A stretch of 64,000 bases of DNA from Hypoxylon rubiginosum (lineage: Eukaryota; Ascomycota; Sordariomycetes; Xylariales; Hypoxylaceae): assembly GCA_902806565.1 (NCBI GenBank), contig CADCXA010000021.1:1550001-1614000 (forward strand). The letters are read 5' to 3'. The position numbers and the translations under genes are program-made. Position 1 is the first letter of the stretch; every line of letters starts with the position of its first letter. Positions 34,216 to 45,266 of the stretch are shown piece after piece. The notes under the pieces are model-generated. The model ran no database searches and was not told the DNA's origin. It saw only the letters and a program-made list of their open reading frames with translations.

Positions 34216-36077
34216 ATGGCGGACATTGACGAAGATGGTATTCTACGCACTCTTGCAGCGGGCGGGTCAATTGATTAGTAAGATCACCAATCTCATCACC
34301 GTCCCTTTCCAATCCGAGTCTCTTCTCTAACGATATCCACAGTGCTGCTTGGCCGGTATTCATGCCGCGAATAGTCAGACGAATCGAAAAGGTCAGAGAC
34401 AAATACCATTCTTAGACTATCTTGCCTGCTCACATTGGCGATTAGATCACTCACAACGATTACCCTATACCTAGAATGCCGCACCCGGTATATACAGACG
34501 TACCAATAGACGCAACCGAGGCCGATCCGGCAGATAACTTCCTCCCACCTCTATCCTCTTCGCCTGTCGGTCCAGCGAGCTCAAGCTCGTCTCAGGAAAA
34601 TAAAGAGAATATATCTATTACTGCTCGGCCGTTAAACCCATTTACTTACACATTCGGTTACGATGAAGGACCAAATCCTCCTGGAGGCGTCCCCCAAGGC
34701 TGTCTTCCTTCGCAAATCAATCGTATGCTCGGCCGGATTACATATCATCTGATGTCTACTTTTAACAAATACCCACCGCACACTATACAACGTCTCGCAG
34801 AGCTTGTCCTGGAACCCAAGCGCCACTACAGCACATTAGCAACCTTCCTCCACGCTTTGGATCGAGTTGTCCATGTCACGTCCGGTCGCAACACTTACCC
34901 CTTACCCCCAGCGGTACCAGACATGAGAAGAACTTCTCTCCTTTCCAATGGAGTTACGGATGCTTTAGCTTCGCCTTCTCGCTGGGCCAGCCCCGGGAGC
35001 GACGAGGCATTAGGCGGAGCGCTTTTGACGCCCATCCCCTGGCTCCAACCCAACCACCATGGAATCGGAGGGCATTCGCAATCCTCATTAGGCAGCCCAC
35101 GACGAAGAAGTCCTACTGGCTCTCAAAATAACGGGTCTAGCGGGGGGATGGCTAGTGATTTCGAAGGTGAAGTGCGGACGGAGAGCACGGAGACTATCGA
35201 CGGCCCCAACGGCATGGGAAGTATCGAGACCGTCTCGGTTTCGGTCAATGGCATCCCTTCCATGGGCGCGCGTGGTGTAGGTGTGACACAGGGCGAGCTG
35301 CTTAGACAGGAGCAACGCGCCGGCGTCGTCCCTGTCAGCCAGCTCGTCCCGAGCCACCACGTACACAGCGGCGGGAACCCGCATGCCCAAGTCCACAGAC
35401 GAGCATCCTCTGGTTCCCCACCGACCCCAGAGTCTCCCAACCAGGCAGGAGCCGCGTCTTCGTCGTCTCCCGCTCCGTCCGAGGAGAGGCAGAAGTCACA
35501 ATCTCCACCCAATACGCGGCCGGATTCTACTATTTCTAGCACTGCTACCACCCCCGAAGACGTAAACGCGGGCGTGGTTGGATCTGTGACCGGCACGGAG
35601 GAGGAAAAGCCGCACATGCGCGGACCCGAGGAGATCGGGGCGGAGGACACGGGCCCCCAGCCCGCCTCTTCTACCAGCAATACCTCCACGGTCGGCGGCC
35701 CCGGCGGCGTCGAGATGCAGGGTATCGACGTCGAGGCGGCCGTGGGCCGGAAGGCTAACTCCCCGGGCGGCCGCGCGAGCAGCAAGTCGCCACCGAAGAC
35801 GGAACCGCAGCCGAGCGTCGAAGGTAGCGGTACGGGCGACGAGATGGATATCGAGACCGCCGAAGCGGTAGTAGTAGGAGACGAGACGGCGGCGGCGGCG
35901 GCGAAGCGGGAAGCCGAGGACAAGCTCGAGAACGAGAGCAAGAAACTCAAGGAAGACTCGGAGCCGATCGACGCCGCGGACGCGGAAGCGGAGCCCATGG
36001 ATATCTCGTCCGAGAGTAAGGCCGGCGCGGCGGATTCGGAACGGGGCGGCGCCGAGGGCTCGGATGCGGCCCGATAG
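34216..36077 (+). CDS. psy4: Protein phosphatase 4 regulatory subunit 2 (PPP4R2/Psy4)
   Basis: Three exons, 34216-34277, 34343-34391 and 34446-36077, give 580 residues. The introns are 65 and 54 nt. The start is MADIDEDGILRTLAAGG in a good context (CCACCATGG). Splicing gives PVFMPRIVRRIEKITHNDYPIPRM. The PPP4R2 core continues with NPFTYTFGYDEGPNPPGG, then a block containing QINRMLGRI, then LEPKRHY and a helix ending in LDRVVHV. The core therefore covers about residues 1-170. The remaining 400 residues are disordered, Ser/Pro/Glu-rich and acidic at the end. The subunit targets the PP4 catalytic subunit to phospho-substrates such as gamma-H2AX, RPA and Rad53 in other organisms. I rejected the AG at 34473-34474 for exon 3 because it breaks frame; the AG at 34444-34445 keeps it. 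Confidence 0.92.
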
Positions 36078-37079
36078 GATAAGCTCGTAGCCCTCTTACC
36101 GGAACAGCGGTGGTGAAACCCAGCATTTTAAATTCATAACGAGAAAAAAAAATGCGGTTTTGGGTTCAATCGCAATTATATCAAGGGGAGTAGGTATGAA
36201 TACAAAGGGGGGATGAATTACAAGGATTTTAATTTTCAGGGGTTTCGGCCTTTCGGTTTTTTATTATTAAGCATTCCATGGAGCCGGCAGATTCTTTTCT
36301 TAAGAACTGCCGCATAGGCGTACTCAAGGACAGAGGGAGTGATCAGGACCAGCTTTTTTTCGTTGATGGCGAGGTGGTCTTGTTATTTATTAACTGTAGA
36401 AGATGACGCTAGACAGACGGCGACAGAGGGGGGGAGGGGGGGGGGGGGGGGAGGAAACAGAGACAGCCAGATGCGGGACGGCAAGGCTTATGATTTTCTT
36501 GTACCGTGGCTGTAGGATAATCGATACGAACGAATGAAATTCTACATTACTCATACATGAAAATACTGCTATTTGGAGCTTGGTTCTTGGGTGTCTAGGC
36601 TATGATACAAAAAAAGGGAAGGGGTTTGAGTATCTGGTAGTTATCTCATATCATAAATCACCTATTGTCACTTCATAACATGTAAAAGCCAGCAAGTATT
36701 GAATATACGTTGATATTATGTTCTCTACCTACCTGGCAATCATTGGAACCTAGGTAGGCAGTAGCGAAGATCTCGCTCCAGGTCTATTTACCCCTATTAT
36801 TGAAGCTTTGCTCCCATATCAGTTACCAGTACAAACAATCTCGTCCATCCGTCCGTCCATCCATTTTGCCAGTCCGTTAATCTAGCAAGATATGAATCAA
36901 CCGTGCAAAAATGAGCTAGATGTAAAACGCCATACCATACCACACCATACTACGCCTCCTACACCACCCAACCAACTGAGCAAAATTGAAACAGTAGACG
37001 TAAACGCACACTGAAACGGCCGGAAACCTAGGTAGCTAACCACCTGCGTGTCTAACTACCTCCTAGTTAAACTGCCTAA
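36078..37079. other. Convergent intergenic spacer
   Basis: This is the spacer between the 3' ends of PPP4R2 and RAD50. It holds a G7-A-G16 run (36428-36451), two TACCTAGG-type motifs (about 36749-36759 and 37026-37036), and several short CCATC/CATAC repeats. I see no gene. Confidence 0.65.
36428..36451 (+). repeat. Poly-G tract, G-quadruplex capable
   Basis: Seven Gs, one A, then sixteen Gs lie in the convergent spacer between PPP4R2 and RAD50. Such a run can fold as an intramolecular quadruplex. The exact length should be treated with caution, because homopolymers are prone to sequencing error. Confidence 0.8.
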
Positions 37080-40000
37080 TTAAGTAAATGACGCGATGCT
37101 CTCGCGCACGATGACGCTGTTCTGCTTGTTGTCGCGGCGGACGCGGTAGAACCAGTCGCAGAAGTCGGAGCAGCGCATGTGGCGGAGGAACTCCTCGTCG
37201 TGGGTGATGACGATGAGCTGGAAGTTGGCCTGGGCCTTGCGCGCCTCGATGATGGCGTGCAGGCTCTCGGCCAGCGACCGGATGTTGTCCGAGTCCAGGT
37301 TCGTCGTCGGCTCGTCGAGCGCGATCAACCCGCACCCGATCCCGAACGACTCCGCCAGCGCTAGCCGGATGATGATGGACGCCAGCACCTTCTGCCCCGC
37401 CGAGCACCGCCCCCGCATGTCCATCTCCGTGTCCTGCTTCACCATGCAGACCCGGTAGTTATACTGGCTGCGGCCCGTCGCGCTCTCCGTGTCCGACTTG
37501 ATCAGGATGGTGTCTATGTCGGTGCCTTGGTACGTGCTCTGCCACAGCTCGCCCGCGATGCGGTTCACTTCCTCCATCTTGAGCGCGTGATACTGCATGA
37601 TGGCGTTGTTTAGGGCATCGCTGTACTTGCCCAGGTCATCGATCGCGGCTTTGGTAGTCTCTACCTTAATATGGGCTTCGCGATACTTGTTGTCCGCGTC
37701 CTCGTAATCCATACGCCAACGCTCCAATAGCTTATCAAGCCTCTCGTCCATGGTTCCAATAGATGCCGAGAGGCCTGATACTTCCGCATTTAACCGCTGT
37801 CTTGCTGACTCCCAATTGAAGGCTTCTTGGTCGAACCGTTCATAATCCTCGTTTGCGTTGCGTGACTCGAGCTCTTGAATGTCTTGCCTAAATTTCTTGA
37901 CGTCTTGGAGAGTCTCGCGGTAAGATAGGTTATCGATGATATTCTTTCGCCTCGATTCGCTGTTATCAGTCTCCTCCTTGATCTTGTTGGTGCGGGCCGT
38001 CAAGTCATTCTTCTCCTTCTCTATTCGTTTGATTATCTTGTCAAGGGATTGAACAGCTCGCTCACTATCGGCAAGAAGCGACGGCCCGCCACGATCCAGA
38101 TAGTCCTGGATATCGTTGTTGATCAACTTCAGCTCATTGATAGACGCCGCAAGCCCATCTCGCTCATCGGCAACCCTCTTCTCTTTCGCGCGTCCCCTTT
38201 GCTGGGCGTCTTCTTTTATAGCCTTAGCTTTAGCGATTTCGGGTTCGACCAATCCTACTTGCTTATCCGCATCCTGAATGAGCTCTTTTTGCTTGCTCAT
38301 CTCGTCCTTTTGGTCCTGGATCTGGTCCTTGAAGCCCTTCTTTTTCTCGAGCTTCCGAACCGCGTCGCTGATATCGTTTTTTAGCTGGCTCTGCTCAAGT
38401 TCAAGCTTGCTGATGAGCTCTCGCAAACGTTGCTTGTCGCCCAATAGCTTGGTGATGCTGCTGTCCAGAGCTCCAATCTGCTCAAGGCATTTTTCTAGCT
38501 CTTCGTGGATGTCTTGAGGGCTTCGAACCCCACCGCTTGACTGTTGCTGCAACATGAGTCGCTCAACCTGAGCCTCGGCGTCCACAATCTCCTTAAAGGT
38601 TTGAGAGATATTATGAGCTGCCTTGCTCACTGACTCCAGTTCTTGCCTCTCATCTTGTCGTTCCCTGACCTCCCCATCCATCTCCTCAACAGCTTGGACC
38701 ATCTCCCTTTCTCGGTCCTGGGCGACCCGAATCTCTCTGTCGGTGTCTGCCTTTGACGATACGAGTCTGTAATATGTGTCGCTTTGGGGGCGGACTCTTT
38801 GCAAAGTTTCTAATAGCTCCCTAGCTTCGGTTATCTCGCCTTCTATATCTTCTTTCTTGGTGTCTCGGAGGGCCTCCTTGATTTTCTTAAGGACCCGCGA
38901 CTTCTCATTAACATCGGCAAAGCTGCGATCACAGAGCTTACATCGATTATGATTGTTCAGCTCTTCCTGACAATCTAGATAGTACCGGTTCAGGTGCCCA
39001 AAGAGAGACAGGTCCTTTTCCAATATGAGGATTTCATCCTCGAGAGTTTCAATTTGGCTAGGCAGGTCATCGACACTTGGTTTGTATTTGGATTTCGAAT
39101 CCCCTGCTTGGACTGCTTGGAGCGCCTTGACCACTGCAGACTTGCACTGCTCCGTCTCTTCATCCTGCTTCTTGGCCTTTGTCTTGCAGGCTGACAGTGT
39201 CAACTGGATCTGATCGAGCTGCTGGGTGGCTTTATCACGCTTCCGGGATGACTCCTCGTAGGCTCGGGTCTTCGACTCTACCGCCTCCTCAAACTCGCGT
39301 TCGATGGTCGAAGGTTCCCATGAGCTACCAACCGTGCTAGACAGCTTGTCTTTATACGTGCCAGTAAGCGTATCTAGCTTCCGCTTATTCTCGGCCAACT
39401 CTTTCTTACGAAGATCCAACTCTGCTCGGTCGGAAAGGAGTGCGGTGGACTCTTTAAGCTCGTTGCGAAGTCTGGAATTCTTGGCGTTGAGCTCCTCTAA
39501 TCTCTCTTTTTCTTGTCGTAATTTCGAATCGAAGTCGGCATTCTGTAATTCCCGTGACGCCTTCTTCAGTTGCCCTTCCACGTCCTTGTAGGAGGACTCC
39601 AGTAGCGCCTTGCTCCCTTCGTCAACATCGACCGAGTTGAGGCTTCTCTGCAGAACCGCAATTTGCTTCTCAGTCTTGGCAATGACCTCCTTCGCGAGAT
39701 TGCGACTATGCGCATGACGAGCCTTCTTGCCTTCCAGGTCGTGGATAACGGCTGCCTTACTCTCTATCTCCTTGAGATTTTCCGACCGTTGATTCTCGAG
39801 CTCGCGCTGCTTATCGGCTAGAAGCTTCTGGATACGCTCTTGAAATGACTGGACTTTGCGATCGTCTAAATCTCCTTCGAAGCCACGAATGCTATGCAGC
39901 TTGGCTGCGTCATGGATATGCTCAATGCGGGAGTCGAGCTGACGTTCGTATGTTGCTTTCTCGGATTGGCGCATGCCCTTTTCTGCCAACTTATCATTCA

Positions 40001-41018
40001 TGTCGCTACGCGACTTTTTGAGATCATCCTCGAACTGATTGTATTGCTTGATGTTCTCCTGACGCTCCTGGACTAGTTCCTCAACTCGCTTTTCGTACTG
40101 CGCTAGGGTATTGTGCAGCCACTCGTCTGATTCGTCCATTTCATCCATCCTGGATTTCGTCTCGTCTAGTTTCCGCTGTTGATACCCAAGCTCGCGCGTC
40201 TTGCTCTCAAGCTCGTTAACAATGTTGAGGTAGCTGTCGGCCTGTTTTTTCAGATCTCGAGCTTGCTCCTCTGCTTCTCTCCTCTGCCCTACCACCTCCT
40301 CGTACTTCTTCTTTTTCTTTTCAATATCACCTTCCAATCCTATCATCTCCTTTTGGCATTTGTCGGCGGCCTCCTTGTTCTTCTTTTCTTGGCCCTCGAG
40401 AATTTTGTATTCCCTTAACCGCTCCCCTTGCTTCTTCCGCAGCATCTTCATATTCTCAATCGCCTTGGTGTACTTCATGGCCTCGAAAATTTCGTCAAAC
40501 TTTTTCTTAAGGCTTCCCGGCTCGCCCATAGGCCACATGGAGTCTTCCTGGTGACAGAATATGACAGCGTCAAGGATAGCCGGTGCCACACCAAGTGCGT
40601 AGGGAACATCTATATCGAGGTTGAGGAGCTTAGATGAGCGGAAGTTCTTCTCGCCGGCATGATCCATGGCGAGTGAACCCTCGAGTGTCTTCTGCGTTCT
40701 CTTTGATTTCGTCATAGTAAGCTGTAGGTTACGGGTGACGGTGTAGGATGTTTCGGGAGGGACTCTAAACCTCAGCTTGACTTGTGCTTTGACCTCACGC
40801 TCTCCGCAGAGCTTGGGGTCGTGGATGAAGGCACCCCCCTTGCTGTTGGGAGGCAAGTCGCCGGTGGTAGCATATTTGAGGCACTCGATGATAGTAGTTT
40901 TCCCTGAGCCATTATATCCCACGATGAGAGTCAGAGGCGTGTTGAACTGTATGTTCTGTCGATCAAAGGGACTGAAGGAACGAACGCCCTGGATGGACAG
41001 TTTCTCAATCATAGACAT
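37080..41018 (-). CDS. RAD50: DNA double-strand-break repair ATPase Rad50
   Basis: One intronless frame encodes 1312 residues, the usual Rad50 length. The start is MSMIEKLSIQGVRSF. Walker A is GYNGSGKTT at 34-42, and the Q-loop is CHQEDS at about 155-160. Two long coiled coils (about 190-670 and 720-1080) flank the zinc hook CKLCDRSF near residue 691. The ABC signature RGRCSAGQKVLASIIIRLAL, Walker B LIALDEPTTNLD and the H-loop VITHDEEFL are all present near the C-terminus. Rad50 works with Mre11 and Nbs1/Xrs2 in end tethering and resection, ATM/Tel1 activation and telomere upkeep. No catalytic residue is missing. The last 500 nt or so (37080 to about 37600), which encode the signature and Walker B, have nearly all G/C third positions, unlike the rest of the gene. 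Confidence 0.98.
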   Translation of the reverse strand: MSMIEKLSIQGVRSFSPFDRQNIQFNTPLTLIVGYNGSGKTTIIECLKYATTGDLPPNSKGGAFIHDPKLCGEREVKAQVKLRFRVPPETSYTVTRNLQLTMTKSKRTQKTLEGSLAMDHAGEKNFRSSKLLNLDIDVPYALGVAPAILDAVIFCHQEDSMWPMGEPGSLKKKFDEIFEAMKYTKAIENMKMLRKKQGERLREYKILEGQEKKNKEAADKCQKEMIGLEGDIEKKKKKYEEVVGQRREAEEQARDLKKQADSYLNIVNELESKTRELGYQQRKLDETKSRMDEMDESDEWLHNTLAQYEKRVEELVQERQENIKQYNQFEDDLKKSRSDMNDKLAEKGMRQSEKATYERQLDSRIEHIHDAAKLHSIRGFEGDLDDRKVQSFQERIQKLLADKQRELENQRSENLKEIESKAAVIHDLEGKKARHAHSRNLAKEVIAKTEKQIAVLQRSLNSVDVDEGSKALLESSYKDVEGQLKKASRELQNADFDSKLRQEKERLEELNAKNSRLRNELKESTALLSDRAELDLRKKELAENKRKLDTLTGTYKDKLSSTVGSSWEPSTIEREFEEAVESKTRAYEESSRKRDKATQQLDQIQLTLSACKTKAKKQDEETEQCKSAVVKALQAVQAGDSKSKYKPSVDDLPSQIETLEDEILILEKDLSLFGHLNRYYLDCQEELNNHNRCKLCDRSFADVNEKSRVLKKIKEALRDTKKEDIEGEITEARELLETLQRVRPQSDTYYRLVSSKADTDREIRVAQDREREMVQAVEEMDGEVRERQDERQELESVSKAAHNISQTFKEIVDAEAQVERLMLQQQSSGGVRSPQDIHEELEKCLEQIGALDSSITKLLGDKQRLRELISKLELEQSQLKNDISDAVRKLEKKKGFKDQIQDQKDEMSKQKELIQDADKQVGLVEPEIAKAKAIKEDAQQRGRAKEKRVADERDGLAASINELKLINNDIQDYLDRGGPSLLADSERAVQSLDKIIKRIEKEKNDLTARTNKIKEETDNSESRRKNIIDNLSYRETLQDVKKFRQDIQELESRNANEDYERFDQEAFNWESARQRLNAEVSGLSASIGTMDERLDKLLERWRMDYEDADNKYREAHIKVETTKAAIDDLGKYSDALNNAIMQYHALKMEEVNRIAGELWQSTYQGTDIDTILIKSDTESATGRSQYNYRVCMVKQDTEMDMRGRCSAGQKVLASIIIRLALAESFGIGCGLIALDEPTTNLDSDNIRSLAESLHAIIEARKAQANFQLIVITHDEEFLRHMRCSDFCDWFYRVRRDNKQNSVIVRESIASFT

Positions 41019-42410
41019 GTTGATAGATTGACGTCCTGGTAACTATGGGCTAAAACGGAATCATCCCATAATACGAAAGTGGGTTGCGCGGACGCTATTC
41101 ACGTAATGGTTGCTTGAATGAGGACAGAGAGGGCGGATTGGTTGGGATGGGTTGATTGAGATGGGTTGCGTATGAAAGAAAGTTCCAAGTTGACAGATAC
41201 AGATGTGATTATTTAGTCTTTTCGCATTCACGTCCGTGGTCGGAGGCGAGGTGGGAAGTTCTTTGCATTGGGAGACGAAAGTAGTTTCTGCGGGAAACAG
41301 TTTCTGTGGTTTGTAGGAGACGCGTCGTGATGCAATTTTTAGAGGGGAAAAACGCGCCTTACGGGCGTCCATGGTTGCAGCTTACCATCTGAGCCAGGTA
41401 ACAGCCAGGCAGCCTAGGGGCCCGAGGGAAGGCCCGGACGTACCCGCCTCGCCCCGTGGACCTGCCTAGGCGCAAGTGCTAATGCCTGCAGCTAGCGAGG
41501 CTAGCACGTTCTGGCCTTCTGGCCGCTGAAGTATTAGACCCCGGCGAGGATCTTACATCCGCCCTCTCGGGATGACTTCCTTTTAACAACATATTCTTAT
41601 GTACAAAGCCAGTATTTTATTATACGATTCCCAATACACGCAGATCTTGGATACGGAATATTTAACCCTACAAACCCACAGAGAGGGTGTTATCGGTAAA
41701 GAAAAAGCATGTAAGGTACTGTATTAGTGGTGTGAGCTAATCACCTATTAATTACCTAGTGATCGTCCGGACTTGACGCTTTCTTCCCTGATCTTGTTGG
41801 CTTCTGACGTATTCCCGACTTTTACATACCACGTAGGTACTAGAAGGGTTTAATGATGTATGTATTTGTATGTGGGTATGGTAGGTACGGTACGTAAGAA
41901 ACACAGGGAAATTCACCTTCCTTACAAGTACAAGTACAGCCCAAGAGAGTCACACGGCAATCCACTTTGTTAATCGAGAAAAGTGAAATCCCATCTGTTC
42001 CCTTCAATATGCCCTTGACCCTTTCCTCCCCTCCATTTTCTACCCCCCATGCCCCCCTTTATCAATCTTTCATCCTAGATGGTATTCTACATGGTCTCCT
42101 ACATGGTCTCCTACATGAATACATGACCTATGATCTTCCAGCTTTGCCAGCTTCGGCTCCCAAGCTCCCAAGCTTAACCCACCCAGGTCCCATACCAGGT
42201 CCCATACCTATACCGTAGGTCCCATACCTATACCCAGGTCCCAGGTCCTTACCGTATTCTACCATCGCCATCGGCCTGCCTTGGCCAAACCTGGGAATTT
42301 CCATTTTCGTCCTTCTCGAATGTTTATACCTTTGCCTTTAATCTGGGAACTAGAACTGCCCCCTTTCGTTGATTGATTTCCATCAGCCCTGCTTTGTTCT
42401 TATTGACCAG
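41019..42410. promoter_or_regulatory. Divergent intergenic region, RAD50 / wc-2
   Basis: The region between the RAD50 start and the wc-2 start holds both promoters. An imperfect tandem repeat lies at 42078-42250 in the probable promoter or leader of wc-2. No protein-coding gene is supported; frames at 41061-41372 and 41967-42218 lack family features. Confidence 0.55.
42080..42250 (+). repeat. Imperfect tandem repeats upstream of wc-2
   Basis: Two repeat families lie side by side. Units of TCTCCTACATGG (two and a half copies) are at about 42083-42119, and units related to AGGTCCCATACC (four to five copies, some with an added TATACC) are at 42184-42246. They lie 290-460 bp before the wc-2 start codon. 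Confidence 0.8.
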
Positions 42411-42572
42411 ATGCTCTCGCTGCAAAGACCTGGGCGCTCTCTATTCCCCAGCAGAACAGCTACCCTTACGTCGCATTCGACTACAGATCACCTTCAGGTT
42501 GCCGCTGTTGTCGCCGCCGCGACCCACTACCGCTATCATGGATCACGGGCCACCGCATCCAAACTCCAGTAA
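42411..42572 (+). promoter_or_regulatory. uORF overlapping the wc-2 start codon
   Basis: An ATG at 42411 opens 53 codons that end at TAA 42570-42572. The frame overlaps the wc-2 start (42538) out of frame. If the main transcript includes 42411, ribosomes using it would bypass the wc-2 start. Whether it is transcribed cannot be seen here. Confidence 0.45.
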
Positions 42573-44168
42573 CATATTTGACTTTACTGCGCCGTCTACA
42601 ATGAATCCGGTGAGTACCTCCTAGCTCCTAGTACTAGCAGTATTCAGACGATGCTACCGCCGCAAACTCCACTAGTCTCTCACATTTCGTCCCTCCACCT
42701 GGGCTAATCACTATGCCCTACATTAGATGACAACTACTGGCCAGAATGACATGATGCCGCTCTATGATAGCTCCATGTTCACAAGCTTCGATGGCCTTCC
42801 CATGACCCTCGATCTCAACGATATGACAGCTGCTCCGCCTCAACCGTTCCAGCCAGTCTCGGCAAATACAAATCCTCAAGCTGCGCAGTTTGTGTCAAAT
42901 GCGGGCGACAGTCCGGTTCCGCCGCCACCGACAGCAATCACCCCGAACTTCGCTGCCCCCGCCCCACCGACATTGCAAGGTGGAAGCACCTTAACTGAAT
43001 TCACTAAGAGGAGGAATTGGCCGGCGAAAGTCGTCGAAGAGCTGAAGGACTTTCTGCAGATACTAGACGCCCACGGGAGAATTAAATATACGTCGCCAAG
43101 CGTATCGGCCTTGACGGGTTACGGATTAGAAGAGCTTGTCGACCGATTTGTGAAGGATCTAATCCATCCTGATGACGTTGGGACTTTTACGTCCGAAATG
43201 AACGAATGCATAGCTACGGGGAACCCACTACGCATGTTCTACCGTTTCAAGAAGAAGGATGGCAGTTTTGCCATATTCGAATCTGTCGGCCATGCCCATA
43301 TAGCTGCGGCCAAATTTGCGCCAAATCCGGAAAACCAGTCTCCCTTCTGCCAATCGGTATTTATGATGTCGCGGCCGTACCCGACCAAGAATGCATCATT
43401 GCTGGACTCATTCTTAGAACATAAGATCGAAAATGAGAGGCTGAGGCGCCGGATTGCAGAGCTTCGAAGGGAAGAGGAAGAGGAGGAAGCATCTCAGCAA
43501 AGCTGGCTGGCTAGCCAGGAAGGCCGATCAGATATCGCGGCGTCGGAGGATACGATGTTGACCTCCTCGCAGGGTGCCGCAGTATTCAACCAGACGAGTG
43601 TAGATTCGCAGGTCATGCCTCCTCCGGAGAGACCGTCGGCGCTTAACATAGCGCTGACGAGGGAGAACCTCGAGGGGGTAACTGCAGGGAACCGACCAGA
43701 CTCGATTCGAGATAAGATGGCCAGATATGAGGGCGCATCGCATACGGACACTATCGAGATGCTAACCGGTTTAAGATATGTAGAGGGAGAGAGGAGCCGT
43801 GGCATCACGACCGGTAATTCTAGCCCAACTTTGATTAAGGGCGACGTTGGCATAGCGATACCGATCGATAGAGACCCCAGAACAGGAGAGAAGAAGAAGA
43901 AGCTCAAAGTTGCCGAGGAATATGTCTGTACTGACTGTGGTACGTGGATGCTATTGCATGAGCTATATGTTGATGATTTCGCAGCTAACACAGTATAGGA
44001 ACGCTTGATTCCCCTGAATGGAGGAAAGGACCCCAAGGGCCAAAAACCCTTTGCAATGCCTGCGGCCTCCGATGGGCAAAGAAAGAAAAGAAGAAGAATG
44101 CCAACGGTGGTGCTGGTAACCATAACGCTCCTATTCATGGTCTGCAGCCTATGTCTATGGTGGAGTAG
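42538..44168 (+). CDS. wc-2: White collar 2, PAS/GATA blue-light and clock transcription factor subunit
   Basis: Three exons, 42538-42609, 42727-43939 and 43999-44168, give 484 residues. The introns are 117 and 59 nt. Exon 1 encodes only 24 residues ([16 protein letters not shown]). A single PAS domain lies at about 125-235 ([41 protein letters not shown]). A charged helix follows ([20 protein letters not shown]). The GATA-type zinc finger at about 424-450 is split by the last intron, which keeps C-x2-C-x18-C-x2-C spacing ([12 protein letters not shown] ... [16 protein letters not shown]). WC-2 pairs with the flavin-binding WC-1 to form the white collar complex, which activates light-responsive and circadian genes. 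The PAS has no LOV-type cysteine motif, as expected for WC-2. The protein is close to the usual length. Confidence 0.96.
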
Positions 44169-45266
44169 GGGTGAACTTCTGAGGTTTGATCGACGTCATC
44201 CCAGTTGAAACGGTAAATAGACCAACAGACCTCGGGGTGTATGGCGTATGTGGGTATTTTCTAAGATATATGATATGCGTTCTACGGACGCGTCGGGACT
44301 TCGGGCATGGTGTTAGGACAAAAAACGCGGTTACTAACCTAATGGGCTTTTTTTTAATTTTTTTATTTCTTTTACGAATACTATGTTACCTGATGACCTT
44401 GTTTTCTCTTTGGTCTTCTGATTTTAATTCTTGGATATACCTGGGGAAACGGAATCTGGTACGACGGCTTTCCTTTCTCACGGGGATATATCACAGGCAA
44501 CAAAATGGGACGGCGGTGGCTTTGGCTTTTTTTAGATGTATACGACGATATATCACGATATATCACGAGGAGGGGAATCAAGAATGCTAAATGCTAATGT
44601 GGAGTTTTAATTTTTACTAGTCTTACTGTACACAGCAACGGTGAATACTCGTAGTCCGACGATCTCTAATCTCTACCGCGATCTTCGACTAGGACAATGA
44701 CAAGAAAAGAGCCATTATATTATGAGTCTTTTGACTATCGCCAAGTCCGCGACGTCTAATTCTTCCCGGGGTTCCCATTACCGGGGCGCCGGCACGGATC
44801 CCGTCCCGCGGCATGGCGTCGGTAGAGGTCGGGTAGAGGTCGTGACGGTGGTAGTCTACCCACCGCAAAAGATGTATGCCGGTACGGAACATATTCGGAC
44901 TACGCAGCGCTACGCAATTGATTGGCTAAGTAATGCTTGATGCATCCATAACCCCCTACGACCATCCATTCGCTCTCAAAAGAGGTTCCGCACATCGGTG
45001 TTGAGGTTGTACAATCTCGATCCCCTTATTACCCCCAGTTTACAGCGGGTATATGATTGATTATAAGTAGTATGCGAATGCATATATCATGAGAAATTTC
45101 GTTGCATTTCCAGGGTCATTAGTCGACTACCTATGCATGCTGGCGAAAATTTTTCCTTTTCCACCCTCCAAAGTAACTTCACGGTCGCCGAATTCCTACC
45201 AGCCATCACCAGTCGTTATTCAGGCCCCGAACACGCCCCCTTGCTCAAAGCCGACTCGCCCCTTTA
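44169..45266. other. Convergent intergenic spacer
   Basis: This is the spacer between wc-2 and the DUF7721 gene. A T-rich stretch at 44347-44370 and a TATATCACGATATATCACGA direct repeat near 44549-44569 are seen. No gene is supported. Confidence 0.6.

Noticed and set aside
34471..34476. AG at 34473-34474 as acceptor for PPP4R2 exon 3
   Set aside because: It shifts the frame after exon 2; the AG at 34444-34445 keeps frame and yields ITHNDYPIPRM, which fits the family.
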